A stretch of DNA of 64,000 nucleotides, from assembly GCF_040518285.1 (NCBI RefSeq), contig NZ_CP155449.1, positions 2,790,001 to 2,854,000 on the forward strand, written 5' to 3'. Positions 1-8,508 of this stretch are shown piece after piece (positions within the stretch are counted from its first letter, which is position 1; each line of letters opens with the position of its first letter). Position numbers and translations under genes: made by a program. The notes beneath the pieces were generated by a model. That model had not been told where the DNA came from. It saw only the letters and a list, made by a program, of their open reading frames with translations, and did no database searches. The DNA is from Knoellia sp. S7-12 (GTDB taxonomy: Bacteria; Actinomycetota; Actinomycetes; Actinomycetales; Dermatophilaceae).

Positions 1-10
1 CGTCGATCAT
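1..10 (-). CDS. frr: Ribosome recycling factor, 5' end only (partial)
   Basis: Only the first codons are inside the window. The minus strand shows GAAGGAG at 21-27 followed by ATG at 10 and a start reading Met-Ile-Asp, the usual beginning of actinobacterial ribosome recycling factor. The position directly downstream of pyrH is the conserved frr position. The rest lies beyond the left edge, so identity rests on the start and synteny rather than on a domain. Confidence 0.7.
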
Positions 11-138
11 GCGGTCAAGTCTCCTTCGGTATGCCGCGACGCTGAAGTCGTGCGGCAGGGTCCAGTCTGTCAAACAATGCCTGTCAAACAATGCGGCGCG
101 GCCGCGAACGGCTCGGGCAGGGACTGCTTCGAGGTCGG

Positions 139-891
139 TCAGGCGGTGACGAGGGTGCCGATGCGCTCGCCCTGGATGGCCCGGGTGATATTGCCCTCGC
201 CCTCCATACCGAAGACCATCATCGGCAGGTCGTTCTCCATGCAGAGGCTGAACGCGGCCGCGTCGACGACCTTGAGGCCCTTCTGGAGCGCCTCGGCATA
301 GGTGAGCGTGTCGAGCTTGCGCGCGTCGGGGTTGGTGCGCGGGTCCGAGTCGTAGACGCCGTCGACGCCGCTCTTGGACATGAGCACCATGTCGCAGTGG
401 CACTCCAGGGCGCGCTGGGCGCTGACCGTGTCGGTGGAGAAGTACGGCATACCGGCTCCTGCTCCGAAGATCACCGCACGCCCCTTCTCAAGGTGACGGA
501 TCGCGCGACGCGGGATGTAGGGCTCGGCGACCTGGCCCATCGTGATGGCCGTCTGCACGCGCGTGTCGATGCCTTCCTTCTCAAGGAAGTCCTGCAGAGC
601 GAGGCAGTTCATCACGGTGCCGAGCATGCCGATGTAGTCGGCTCGCGAGCGATCCATGCCCTTCTGCTGGAGCTCGGCTCCGCGAAAGAAGTTGCCGCCA
701 CCGACGACGATGGCGACCTGTGTGCCTTCTCGGATGGCGGCGGCGATCTGGGCTGCGATACCGCGCACGACCTCGGGGTCGACGCCCACACTTCCTCCGC
801 CGAAAACCTCTCCGCTGAGCTTGAGAAGGACCCGTCGAGCGCGCTCACCAGTGGTGGTGGGAGCGATCTGGGTCTGGACGTCAGTGGTCAC
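139..891 (-). CDS. pyrH: UMP kinase PyrH
   Basis: A 250-residue amino-acid-kinase-fold protein that phosphorylates UMP to UDP with ATP in cytoplasmic pyrimidine synthesis. Visible landmarks are the N-terminal [13 protein letters not shown] nucleotide-binding segment, the glycine-rich [11 protein letters not shown] loop, and the [13 protein letters not shown] region typical of bacterial hexameric UMP kinases. The GTG start at 891 is preceded by GAGGAGG at 5-nt spacing. frr follows downstream. Unlike in most actinobacteria, the preceding gene is not tsf: about 3.5 kb of plus-strand genes separate the two, so pyrH must use its own promoter in 892-1011. Confidence 0.97.
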   Translation of the reverse strand: MTTDVQTQIAPTTTGERARRVLLKLSGEVFGGGSVGVDPEVVRGIAAQIAAAIREGTQVAIVVGGGNFFRGAELQQKGMDRSRADYIGMLGTVMNCLALQDFLEKEGIDTRVQTAITMGQVAEPYIPRRAIRHLEKGRAVIFGAGAGMPYFSTDTVSAQRALECHCDMVLMSKSGVDGVYDSDPRTNPDARKLDTLTYAEALQKGLKVVDAAAFSLCMENDLPMMVFGMEGEGNITRAIQGERIGTLVTA

Positions 892-1011
892 CGTGCCTCC
901 TCGGCAGTGTCTTCTGGCGGTGTCCCGAATCCTCGCACACCCAGCGAGTCATCACGCGTGGGCCACGACGTGTGAGACTCGCATGTCAGCCGAGACCGGG
1001 AGGCGATTTCA

Positions 1012-3321
1012 TTGTTTCGAAGAGTCATGTGCACTGCTCCATGGCTGATGTGCGTCCTCGTTCTGGGGAACTTCCTGCACGCCAACGACACCTCGGTGGG
1101 CGACCTGTTGCGCTATGCCGGGTATGCCGTGTTCGGCATCGCCCTTCCCGGCACGGTGCTGCTGCGATGCCTCCTGCCCGACCCTCGACCACTTGTCGAC
1201 GATCTCGCCCTCGGCTCGGCCCTGGGCATGGCCCTCCAGCTTCTCGTCTTCATCCCAGCTGTGGTCAGTGACCACGGCACTTGGCTGCGGTGGTGGCCCC
1301 TAGTGCTCGTCTTCGTGGCGACGAGCCTGCCTGCTCTGCGCCGGCGGTGGTGGCGGCCGCTTCGGCCGTCGAGTCGCAGCGACACTCAGCCGTCCCGCGA
1401 GACCGCCCCCGTGTGGTGGCACTGGGGCGTCGCCTCCGGTGCGACCGTGGGTGGCGCTGCGGCCGCACCAGGGTTGCTGGCGCTGCCCCTCCCACCGGGA
1501 GAGGGCGGCTACTACGTCGACATGCTGTGGCACCTCGGTCTGGTCCATGCCCTGACCCGGGCCGTGCCACCGGAGGTCCCCCAGGTCGCCGGGACCACGG
1601 TTGAGTACCACTGGTTCGCCGATGCGGACATGGCTGCGGCGACCCTCGTGTCGGGGGTTCCGGAGGCGGTCGTGCTGCTGCGTCTGTGGCCCGTGGCCGT
1701 CGTGCTCCTCGGTGTCGTGCTCACGGCAGTCCTGGCCCGCAGCCTGTCCGGGGTCTGGTGGGCAGGGGTCATTGCCGCGTGGATCTTCGCAACGCTGCGC
1801 GGACTCCTCATCCTCCCCATCAACCTTCCCGAGTCCCCCATAATCCCCTACAGCCCGAGTCATGGCTACGTCGTGGTGATGACGCTGGCCGCGGTGCTGC
1901 TCATCGTGTGGGCACTGCGAGGCGGCCGGCTGGGTGTGGGCTGGGTCGCGGTCGTGCTGTGCCTGGCCGCTGCCGGCGGTGGCAAACCAGCAGCCCTACC
2001 GACCATCGCCTGTGGGGCGGTCGTGGCCCTGGGTGCCGCCCTCTTGATCCATCGACGCTCACGTGCCTTCCGCGCTGCCCTCGCAGTACTCGCCGCGTGT
2101 GCGGTGCTGCTGCCGTTCACGAGCACCTACCTGTCGGGCAGCGACAGCACCAGTTCCCTGCGCCTGTTCTCCTTCATGGAGTGGATGCCGTTCTATCGAG
2201 AGGTGACCGGCGCAACCCGCCCCCCTGTCGCCGGACCCCTTCTCCCCGAGGGGATCAACGACCTCTCGTCCCGGTCGCTGCAGGTGCTCGTCCTCGCCCT
2301 GCTCGCCCTGGCTCTCACTCACGCGGGCCTGCTCCTTGGGGTTGCCACCGTGGCAAGGCGAACCGTTCGTCGCGACCTCGTGGCGTGGTTCTTCGCCGGG
2401 ACCCTGGGGGCGTCGTTCGGCGCCTACCTCGTGGTCTCCCACCCCGCCTACAGTCAGGTCTACTTCGTCCGACTGGCTCTGGCGTACGCCGCCGCGGTGT
2501 CGGCGTGGATCCTCGTCGGTGCCATCCACCGGATCAACGGCACAGCTCGGACGCGCGCGCTCACGCTCGGGTTTGGGTTCGTCATCGGACTGGGACTGGC
2601 GTGGGTCACCTCTCACCTCTCCGACGTCCCAGTAGATCGCGTGAGCCTCGACACGTGGCGATCCGCCTTCCTGCTGTCAGCTGGTGTGTTCTTCGGCGGT
2701 CTCGCCGTCGTGGGTCTCGCGCTCATGATCGCGTCCCGCACATCACCTCGATGGCAGGGTGCGGCCACAGCGGTCGTGGCCAGCGCACTCATCCTCGGCG
2801 CACCGGCATACGCCGTCCTCAGCACGGAGTTGACACCGGTCACGCCGGTCTTGCAAGCCATCAAGGGCACACAGATCGCGCTGAGGCCCGACACCGCCGG
2901 TGGCCAGCTGCCCATGCCGCAAGGTGGCGGCGCTGCGATGGACTGGATCAACCGACATCTCCCGGACGATGCCGTCGTCGCGACAAATCGGCACTGCAGC
3001 CGCGGGACCACCGCCAAGGGCTGCACCTCGAACCTGGCCATGGTCAGCGGGCTGGGCGGTCGCCAGACCGTCATCGAATCAACGCATTATGTCCCTGTCA
3101 CGGGCGGCCCCCCTGGCGCAAACCCCTATCCGGTCCTGCTCCGCGCCAACGACGCCTTGTTCACTGATCCGAGTGCCGACGGATTCGCCCGGATGAAGCG
3201 GGACGTCAGGTTGACTTGGCTCGTTGCCGACAGCACCGCCACGACCGTCTCCGCGCGGATCACCGATTTCGCGACCCCGCGGTTCACCGCCGGAACGATC
3301 ACCGTCTACGAAGTTCGCTGA
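1012..3321 (+). CDS. Large polytopic membrane protein, possibly GT-C glycosyltransferase-like
   Basis: A 769-residue integral membrane protein. I see more than ten hydrophobic helices from about residue 8 to 590, then an extracytoplasmic-looking C-terminal domain (about 610-769) with a MDWINRHLPDDAVV segment of the kind that follows the membrane part of GT-C sugar transferases. I recognise no defined family signature, so the glycosyltransferase idea is inference from topology. The TTG start at 1012 has GGGAGG at 998-1003; an in-frame ATG at 1027 is the alternative. It heads a three-gene plus-strand cluster inserted between pyrH and tsf. Confidence 0.75.
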   Translation: MFRRVMCTAPWLMCVLVLGNFLHANDTSVGDLLRYAGYAVFGIALPGTVLLRCLLPDPRPLVDDLALGSALGMALQLLVFIPAVVSDHGTWLRWWPLVLVFVATSLPALRRRWWRPLRPSSRSDTQPSRETAPVWWHWGVASGATVGGAAAAPGLLALPLPPGEGGYYVDMLWHLGLVHALTRAVPPEVPQVAGTTVEYHWFADADMAAATLVSGVPEAVVLLRLWPVAVVLLGVVLTAVLARSLSGVWWAGVIAAWIFATLRGLLILPINLPESPIIPYSPSHGYVVVMTLAAVLLIVWALRGGRLGVGWVAVVLCLAAAGGGKPAALPTIACGAVVALGAALLIHRRSRAFRAALAVLAACAVLLPFTSTYLSGSDSTSSLRLFSFMEWMPFYREVTGATRPPVAGPLLPEGINDLSSRSLQVLVLALLALALTHAGLLLGVATVARRTVRRDLVAWFFAGTLGASFGAYLVVSHPAYSQVYFVRLALAYAAAVSAWILVGAIHRINGTARTRALTLGFGFVIGLGLAWVTSHLSDVPVDRVSLDTWRSAFLLSAGVFFGGLAVVGLALMIASRTSPRWQGAATAVVASALILGAPAYAVLSTELTPVTPVLQAIKGTQIALRPDTAGGQLPMPQGGGAAMDWINRHLPDDAVVATNRHCSRGTTAKGCTSNLAMVSGLGGRQTVIESTHYVPVTGGPPGANPYPVLLRANDALFTDPSADGFARMKRDVRLTWLVADSTATTVSARITDFATPRFTAGTITVYEVR

Positions 3322-3343
3322 AGTACTTGGCACACTGTGGCCC

Positions 3344-3952
3344 GTGAGTCCCACCCCTGCACCGACCCCCAGCACCTCCGGCCCCGTCACCGTGGCCATC
3401 ACTCGCAGGGTGAGTCCGGAGGACGAGCTGCTCATGCGGGCGTGGGCCGATGCGGGCACCCAGATGGCCAACCACTTCCCCGGCTTCCTGGGCTCCGGGT
3501 GGGTCCGCCCGTCGACCGGGTCGCACGAATGGCACATGCTCTATCGCTTCGACAGTCGCGAGTCCCTCAAGGTCTGGGAGGAGTCGACCGAGCGCACTCG
3601 CTGGCTCAGCGCTGGCGTGAACCTCGTCCAGGACACTCGCATCGAGCACCGCACGGGCATCGAGGGCTGGTTCGACGAGCCCGAGGAGCGCGCCGTCGAC
3701 GACATGTTGTCGCGCGGAGCGGAGGCGCCTGCACCTCCCCCGGCCCCGCCTCGGTGGAAGCAGATGTGTGTCATCTGGCTGGCGTTCTTCCCCACCAGCC
3801 TGGCGCTCAGCTATCTCTTCGCGCCGTTCACCGGCGACTGGCCCGGGTGGGCGCGGGTACTGCTGTCGACCGTCGTCGCGACGCCGCTCATGACGTATCT
3901 GATCCTGCCGAGGGTGACCAAACTCTTCCACCCCTGGCTGATGAGGACCTGA
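3344..3952 (+). CDS. Antibiotic-biosynthesis-monooxygenase-fold (ABM) membrane-anchored protein
   Basis: A 202-residue protein. Residues about 15-100 resemble the ABM ferredoxin-like fold: a VTVAITRRV first strand, then FPGFLGSGWVRP, then HEWHMLYRFDSRESLKVWEES. A proline-rich linker follows, then two C-terminal membrane helices (about 145-165 and 175-195). This ABM-plus-two-helix layout recurs in actinobacterial proteins of unknown substrate. The GTG start at 3344 was chosen because the ORF upstream of it overlaps the preceding gene and is low-complexity. It sits 22 nt after the large membrane protein and 1 nt before the Nudix gene, so the three are probably co-transcribed. Confidence 0.75.
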   Translation: MSPTPAPTPSTSGPVTVAITRRVSPEDELLMRAWADAGTQMANHFPGFLGSGWVRPSTGSHEWHMLYRFDSRESLKVWEESTERTRWLSAGVNLVQDTRIEHRTGIEGWFDEPEERAVDDMLSRGAEAPAPPPAPPRWKQMCVIWLAFFPTSLALSYLFAPFTGDWPGWARVLLSTVVATPLMTYLILPRVTKLFHPWLMRT

Positions 3953-3953
3953 C

Positions 3954-4493
3954 GTGGCTTGGCGCACCCACACGTCCCGTGTCGTCTATGAGAACCCGTG
4001 GATCGTCGTGCGTGAGGACGGCGTCACCCGACCCGACGGCACTCAGGGCATCTATGGCTACCTCGAGGTGCGTCGACCTTCGGTCGTGATCGTCCCGATC
4101 ACTGACGAGGACGAGGTCGTGCTGATCCGCACCGACCGCTACACCCTCGGGCGGACCAACCTGGAGCTGCCTGCTGGAGGCACCGACGGGGAGGACGTCC
4201 TCGTTGCTGCCGCTCGCGAGCTTCGCGAAGAGACCGGGTATGCCGCCCGCGAGTTGATCGACCTGGCGCTCACGACCCAGCTCAAGGGCGTGACGCGCGC
4301 GGCCCAGCACGTCGTCCTCGCCACCGGCCTCCATCACGTCGGCGGTGAGGAACAGCTCGAGGAGGGCATCGAGAGCGTCGAGCACCACCCGTGGTCGGAC
4401 GTTCTCGAACTGCTGCGTCGGGCAGAACTCACCGACGGTGAGAGCGCCGCCGCCCTCATGTACGCCGCCGTCCACCTCGGCCGCGTCCACTAA
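3954..4493 (+). CDS. Nudix hydrolase, ADP-ribose pyrophosphatase type
   Basis: A 179-residue Nudix protein. The Nudix box is complete, GGTDGEDV then AARELREETGY, carrying the REXXEE Mg-binding glutamates at about residues 80-105. An ELPAG segment just before the box is typical of the ADP-ribose/NDP-sugar pyrophosphatase group, so a nucleoside-diphosphate sugar substrate is likely but unproven. The GTG start is 1 nt after the stop of the ABM gene. It is the last gene of the plus-strand cluster and converges on tsf. Confidence 0.85.
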   Translation: MAWRTHTSRVVYENPWIVVREDGVTRPDGTQGIYGYLEVRRPSVVIVPITDEDEVVLIRTDRYTLGRTNLELPAGGTDGEDVLVAAARELREETGYAARELIDLALTTQLKGVTRAAQHVVLATGLHHVGGEEQLEEGIESVEHHPWSDVLELLRRAELTDGESAAALMYAAVHLGRVH

Positions 4494-4500
4494 CCCTCCC

Positions 4501-4546
4501 TGCGTCTGCGGTTGTGGCTGTTCTAGCCGCCGTATCCGCAGACGCA
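4501..4546. repeat. Intergenic inverted repeat, TCTGCGG family copy 1
   Basis: Perfect 11-bp arms, TGCGTCTGCGG (4501-4511) and CCGCAGACGCA (4536-4546), enclose a 24-nt middle with a smaller GGCT/AGCC pairing. Related copies occur at 31169-31212 and 61636-61676, and all lie behind genes. It may terminate the Nudix transcript, but there is no T-run. Confidence 0.7.
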
Positions 4547-4570
4547 ACGCCTGAAAGTCCCACAGACGCA

Positions 4571-4606
4571 CGTATGCCGCCCGCTCTGGTGAGCGGGCGG
4601 CATACG
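4571..4606. terminator. 16-bp perfect hairpin between convergent Nudix gene and tsf
   Basis: Arms 4571-4586 and 4591-4606 pair perfectly around a TGGT loop. The arms begin and end with the GTATGCCG/CGGCATAC octamer that is dispersed through the window. Placement between two convergent genes suggests a bidirectional terminator, without a U-tract as is common in high-GC actinobacteria. Confidence 0.8.
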
Positions 4607-4632
4607 GGATGCGTCGGTGTCAGACCGTCAGG

Positions 4633-5463
4633 TCAGCCACCGACGCGGAAACGCGCGAAGGACGTCGCCGAGGCGCCGGCCTCCTCGAGAACCTTGGCAA
4701 CGGTCTTCTTCGGCTCCTTGGCGAACGGCTGCTCGAGCAGGACGTTCTCCTTGAAGTAGCCGTTGACGCGACCCTCGACGATCTTGGTGAGAGCAGCCTC
4801 GGGCTTGCCCTCCTCCTTGGCCGTGGCCTCGGCGACGCGACGCTCGTTCTCGACCGTGTCGGCGTCGACCTCGTCACGCGTGAGGACGGTCGGGCTGAAC
4901 GCGGCGACGTGCATCGCGACGTCGCGAGCAACCTGCTCGTCGCCACCATCGGTCGCCACGAGGACGCCGATCTGCGCGGGCAGGTCGGGGCTCGTCTTGT
5001 GGAGGTAGGCCGCCACAACCGGAGCCTCGATGCGGGCAACACGCTTGACCTCGATCTTCTCGCCGATCGTCGCGTTCGCGCCGTCGAGGAGATCCTTGAC
5101 GGACGTGCCGTCAGTGAGGGTGCTCGCGAGGAGCTCGTCGGCCGAAGCCGATTTGGTGTCGACGGCCTGCTGGAAGACCTGCTCGGCCAGGGCGATGAAG
5201 TTCTCTCCCTTGGCGACGAAGTCGGTCTCGCAGAGGACCTCGACGAGCGTGCCGACGCCACCCTCGGCCTTGGCGATGACGAGACCGTTGGAGGTGGAAC
5301 GACCCTCGCGCTTGGTCACGCCCTTCTGGCCCTTGACCCGCAGGATCTCGGTGGCCTTGGCCTGGTCGCCGTCGGCCTCATCGAGAGCCTTCTTGACGTC
5401 GAGCATGCCGGCACCCGTGGATGCACGGAGCGCCTTGATGTCAGCGGCGGTGTAGTTCGCCAT
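4633..5463 (-). CDS. tsf: Translation elongation factor Ts
   Basis: A 276-residue EF-Ts, which exchanges GDP for GTP on EF-Tu. The N-terminal UBA-like segment MANYTAADIKALRASTGAGM and the following DVKKALDEADGD are diagnostic, as is the LCETDFVAKGENF core motif. The length is normal for the actinobacterial form. It lies 60 nt downstream of rpsB on the same strand and is probably co-transcribed with it. The usual next gene, pyrH, is 3.7 kb away, beyond an insertion of opposite-strand genes. Confidence 0.98.
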   Translation of the reverse strand: MANYTAADIKALRASTGAGMLDVKKALDEADGDQAKATEILRVKGQKGVTKREGRSTSNGLVIAKAEGGVGTLVEVLCETDFVAKGENFIALAEQVFQQAVDTKSASADELLASTLTDGTSVKDLLDGANATIGEKIEVKRVARIEAPVVAAYLHKTSPDLPAQIGVLVATDGGDEQVARDVAMHVAAFSPTVLTRDEVDADTVENERRVAEATAKEEGKPEAALTKIVEGRVNGYFKENVLLEQPFAKEPKKTVAKVLEEAGASATSFARFRVGG

Positions 5464-5523
5464 GTGTGTATGCGCTTCTTTCTGGTGAAAGACGGACAGA
5501 GAGGAAGGTGGAACGGAGGTGGT

Positions 5524-6537
5524 TCAGGCCTTCTCGGCCGGGACGGGCTCGGCCTCAACCGGGGCAGCCTCGACAGGAGCCTCGGTCTCGGTGACCTCGG
5601 CAGCAGCCTCGGCCGGAGCGGCCTCGACGGGCGCCTCGACCTCGGCGGTCTCGGCAGCAGCCTCGACGGGAGCCTCGGCCGGAGCGGCCTCGGAAGCGTC
5701 GGCCGCAGCGGTGGCGCCGGCCTCCGGGGCAACAGCCTCGGCGGTCTCGGCAGCAGCGTCGGCGTCGCCACCGAGGAGCTCGCGCTCCCACTCGGGCAAC
5801 GGCTCGTCGCCAGCGCCCTCGGCGTCAGCAGCAGCGTTGTTGCCACCAGAACGGGAGATCAGGCCCTCGGCAACAGCGTCGGCGATGACTCGCGTCAGCA
5901 GGGTGACGGAGCGGATTGCGTCGTCGTTGCCGGGGATCTTGTAGTCGACCTCGTCGGGGTCACAGTTGGTGTCGAGGATCGCAATGACGGGGAGCCCGAG
6001 CTTGCGCGCCTCGTCAACGGCGAGGTGCTCCTTCTTGGTGTCGACGATCCACACGGCGGAGGGAACCTTGGCCATGCCACGGATGCCACCGAGGGTCTTG
6101 TCGAGCTTGTCGCGCTCACGCTTGAGGAGCAGGAGCTCCTTCTTGGTGCGGCCGGAGCCGGCAACGTCATCGAAGTCGATCTCGTCGAGCTCGACGAGAC
6201 GGGTGAGGCGCTTGGAGATCGTCTGGAAGTTGGTGAGCATGCCACCGAGCCAACGGTGGTTGACGTAGGGCATGCCGACGCGCGTCGCCTGCTCGGCGAT
6301 GGGCTCCTGGGCCTGCTTCTTGGTACCGACGAAGAGGATGCTCCCGCCGTGGGCAACGGTCTCGCGGACGAACTCGTACGCGTTGTTGATGTAGGTCACC
6401 GACTGCTGCAGGTCGATGATGTAGATCCCGTTGCGCTCGGTCATGATGAAGCGCTTCATCTTCGGGTTCCAACGTCGGGTCTGGTGCCCGAAGTGGACGC
6501 CGCTCTCGAGGAGCTGGCGCATGGTGACAACGGCCAT
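5524..6537 (-). CDS. rpsB: 30S ribosomal protein S2 with long acidic Ala/Glu/Val/Pro tail
   Basis: A 337-residue S2. Residues 1-250 are the ordinary S2 fold ([19 protein letters not shown] start, [27 protein letters not shown]). Residues about 250-337 are a low-complexity tail made of repeated [13 protein letters not shown] units, an expanded version of the tail seen in other actinobacterial S2 proteins. The ATG at 6537 was chosen over the upstream in-frame ORF because AAGGAGAA precedes it and it matches the family N-terminus. It is first in an rpsB-tsf unit. Confidence 0.97.
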   Translation of the reverse strand: MAVVTMRQLLESGVHFGHQTRRWNPKMKRFIMTERNGIYIIDLQQSVTYINNAYEFVRETVAHGGSILFVGTKKQAQEPIAEQATRVGMPYVNHRWLGGMLTNFQTISKRLTRLVELDEIDFDDVAGSGRTKKELLLLKRERDKLDKTLGGIRGMAKVPSAVWIVDTKKEHLAVDEARKLGLPVIAILDTNCDPDEVDYKIPGNDDAIRSVTLLTRVIADAVAEGLISRSGGNNAAADAEGAGDEPLPEWERELLGGDADAAAETAEAVAPEAGATAAADASEAAPAEAPVEAAAETAEVEAPVEAAPAEAAAEVTETEAPVEAAPVEAEPVPAEKA

Positions 6538-6915
6538 GCCGTGTTCTCCTTGTGCTGGTGTTTCAGTTACGTCGGCTGCGCACGGGTCGTGCACTGCCTG
6601 CCTGGCGCCTGAAACGAACCACGCCGTATGCCGTGTGCTCCAGTGGAGCAGGCACATGGACTGTCGTGGTGCGCCCCGCTTCGTGGTGATCCAGTCAGCG
6701 GCGAGAGACGCGCGAATTAGGTCACCGTGAGCACGCACGCATGCAGGCGCACGAAGACCGTAGGCAATCCTACGCGTGAACTGGCCCGCCGAGAAATCCG
6801 CGGCGACCCGGGCCCACGGACTTGCACAACTGCCGCGGCGCGGCCCATCCCGCGCGTGGTCGTCCCGTTGAAACCCGGTATTGCATGTCCGCTGGCCCGC
6901 GTAGCGTCACCTCTC
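6538..6915. other. Divergent rpsB / MFS intergenic region
   Basis: No gene is supported in these 378 bp. The region holds the rpsB leader and promoter on the minus strand, one GTATGCCG octamer (6626-6633), and a 16-bp interrupted palindrome CGTAGG-CAAT-CCTACG (6759-6774) that could be an operator. On the plus strand TAGCGT (6902-6907) lies 8 nt before the GTG chosen for the MFS gene. An ORF continuing upstream from both genes is open here but has no family similarity. Confidence 0.6.
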
Positions 6916-8160
6916 GTGTCACGCCTCGGGGAAGCCATCGCACCGTCACGTCTCGGCACCCCGTTCCGGTGGCTCATGTCGGCGTCGTGGACGAGCAACA
7001 TCGGAGACGGGATAGCCCTCGCTGCAGGCCCACTGCTCGTGGCGTCGCAGACCCGCAGCCCCACGCTCGTGGCCATGGCGGCGCTGCTCCAGCGCCTGCC
7101 CTGGCTGCTCCTCGGTCTGTGGGCAGGAGCGATTGCGGACCGACTCGACCGCAAACGCATCATCATCACGGCCAACCTCCTGCGCGTGCTCGTGGTCGTC
7201 GGCCTGTGCACGTTCATCGCCACGGACCACATCTCGGTCGGCGCGGTGCTCGTGACGATGTTCGTCTACGGGGTGTGCGAGGTCTTCGCCGACTCGACCG
7301 CCAGCACGCTGCTGCCCATGGTCGTCAAACGTGAGGACCTCAGGACCGGCCAGGTTCGGCTCCAGGCAGGGTTCCTCACGGCAAATGAACTCGTCGGCCC
7401 TCCCGTCGGGGCCTTCCTCTTCGCCGCCGGGATGGTATGGCCGTTCGTCACCCAGATCCTGCTCGTCCTGCTCGCCATCGGCCTCATCAGTCGCATGGAA
7501 CTCCCCCGTGGTGGGGTCCGCGGCTCCGTCGACACCCACGTCCGGGCCGACATCCTCGATGGGTTGCGGTGGGTGCGCCACCACGCGCCGATGCGCACGC
7601 TGGTCCTCGTCATCCTCACCTTCAACATAACGTGGGGAGCGGCCTGGTCGATCCTCGTGCTCTATGCGCTCGACCACCTGCACATGGGCGAGATCGGATT
7701 CGGCCTTCTCTCGACCGCGAGCGCGGTCGGCGGGGTGTTGGCCACGACGAACTTCGACCGACTCTCGCGCCGCTTTTCCCTTGCCACGCTCATGAAGGTG
7801 TGCCTGGTGACTGAGGTGTTCACCCACCTCGCGCTGGCGCTCACCACGGTGGGATGGGTCGCGATCCTCGTCATGACGGTCTTCGGTGCCTATGCCTTCA
7901 CCTGGGGGACGGTCAGCAACACCATCCGACAGCGGTCGGTGCCCACGGCATACCAAGGGCGGGTGGGCAGCGTCTACATGACAGGGCTCTTCCTCGGCAT
8001 CATCATCGGTCAGGCCATCGGCGGTCCGATCGCGGAGCAGTGGGGCCTCACCGCGCCGTTCTGGTTTGCCTTCGTCGGCACCGCCGTGATCCTCGCCCTG
8101 GTGTGGCGCCAGCTCGACTCCATTGCCCACGCCGGCGACGACGACCCAGACGCCATCTGA
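6916..8160 (+). CDS. MFS transporter, MFS_3/EntS-like exporter
   Basis: A 414-residue, roughly 12-helix major facilitator. The loop after helix 2 reads GAIADRLDRKR, the conserved MFS cytoplasmic motif. The overall layout (LMSASWTSNIGDGIALAAGP start, GFGLLSTASAVGGV in the second half) resembles the MFS_3 group that contains enterobactin and macrolide exporters. Substrate is unknown. The open frame extends back to 6727 in low-quality sequence; I chose GTG 6916 because the first helix follows it closely and TAGCGT sits 8 nt upstream, a leaderless-style start. Confidence 0.8.
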   Translation: MSRLGEAIAPSRLGTPFRWLMSASWTSNIGDGIALAAGPLLVASQTRSPTLVAMAALLQRLPWLLLGLWAGAIADRLDRKRIIITANLLRVLVVVGLCTFIATDHISVGAVLVTMFVYGVCEVFADSTASTLLPMVVKREDLRTGQVRLQAGFLTANELVGPPVGAFLFAAGMVWPFVTQILLVLLAIGLISRMELPRGGVRGSVDTHVRADILDGLRWVRHHAPMRTLVLVILTFNITWGAAWSILVLYALDHLHMGEIGFGLLSTASAVGGVLATTNFDRLSRRFSLATLMKVCLVTEVFTHLALALTTVGWVAILVMTVFGAYAFTWGTVSNTIRQRSVPTAYQGRVGSVYMTGLFLGIIIGQAIGGPIAEQWGLTAPFWFAFVGTAVILALVWRQLDSIAHAGDDDPDAI

Positions 8161-8185
8161 GCGCAGGACACGGGACACTCAGGTC

Positions 8186-8488
8186 ATGGACGACGTCATC
8201 CGGGTGGTTCTGATCGCCATCGCCGTGCTTCTCGGCGTGTTCGTGCTCGTGGTCGGACTCCTGATGTGGCGCTACCAGATTCCGCCGCGCGGGCTGGTGG
8301 CCCTGGCCACGGCTGGCTTCTATCTGGTCGTCCCCGTCGACGTCATCCCCGAAGCCGTGCTCGGCCCGTTGGGCCTGCTCGACGATGCCGGTGTCGTCGG
8401 CGTGGCAGTGCTCTTCGCGTTGCGGATCGTACGAGCACGCAAGTCGCTGCATGACTCCGGCGTGGACTACAGCCGAAGGCGCGGCTGA
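8186..8488 (+). CDS. DUF1232 (YkvA-like) small membrane protein
   Basis: A 100-residue protein with an N-terminal membrane helix (about residues 5-27). It is followed by the DUF1232 signature, in which ALATAGFYLVVPVDVIPE leads to LGLLDDAGVVGVAV. The biochemical role of DUF1232 is not established. It lies 25 nt behind the MFS gene on the same strand and may be co-transcribed with it. The ATG was chosen because upstream sequence is not family-like. Confidence 0.8.
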   Translation: MDDVIRVVLIAIAVLLGVFVLVVGLLMWRYQIPPRGLVALATAGFYLVVPVDVIPEAVLGPLGLLDDAGVVGVAVLFALRIVRARKSLHDSGVDYSRRRG

Positions 8489-8508
8489 AGTCCACGATCG
8501 CACGGCTG

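Noticed and set aside
1686..3167. Plus-strand 493-codon frame within the large membrane protein
   Set aside because: Arg/Pro/Gly-rich out-of-frame shadow of a clearly membrane-spanning protein.
5550..5790. Repetitive DNA considered as a possible CRISPR-like array
   Set aside because: Units are degenerate, short and in frame with the S2 tail; no spacers and no cas genes.
4609..6612. Plus-strand open frame of 667 codons
   Set aside because: It is antisense to tsf and rpsB, whose products are unmistakable. Long antisense frames are expected at this GC content.
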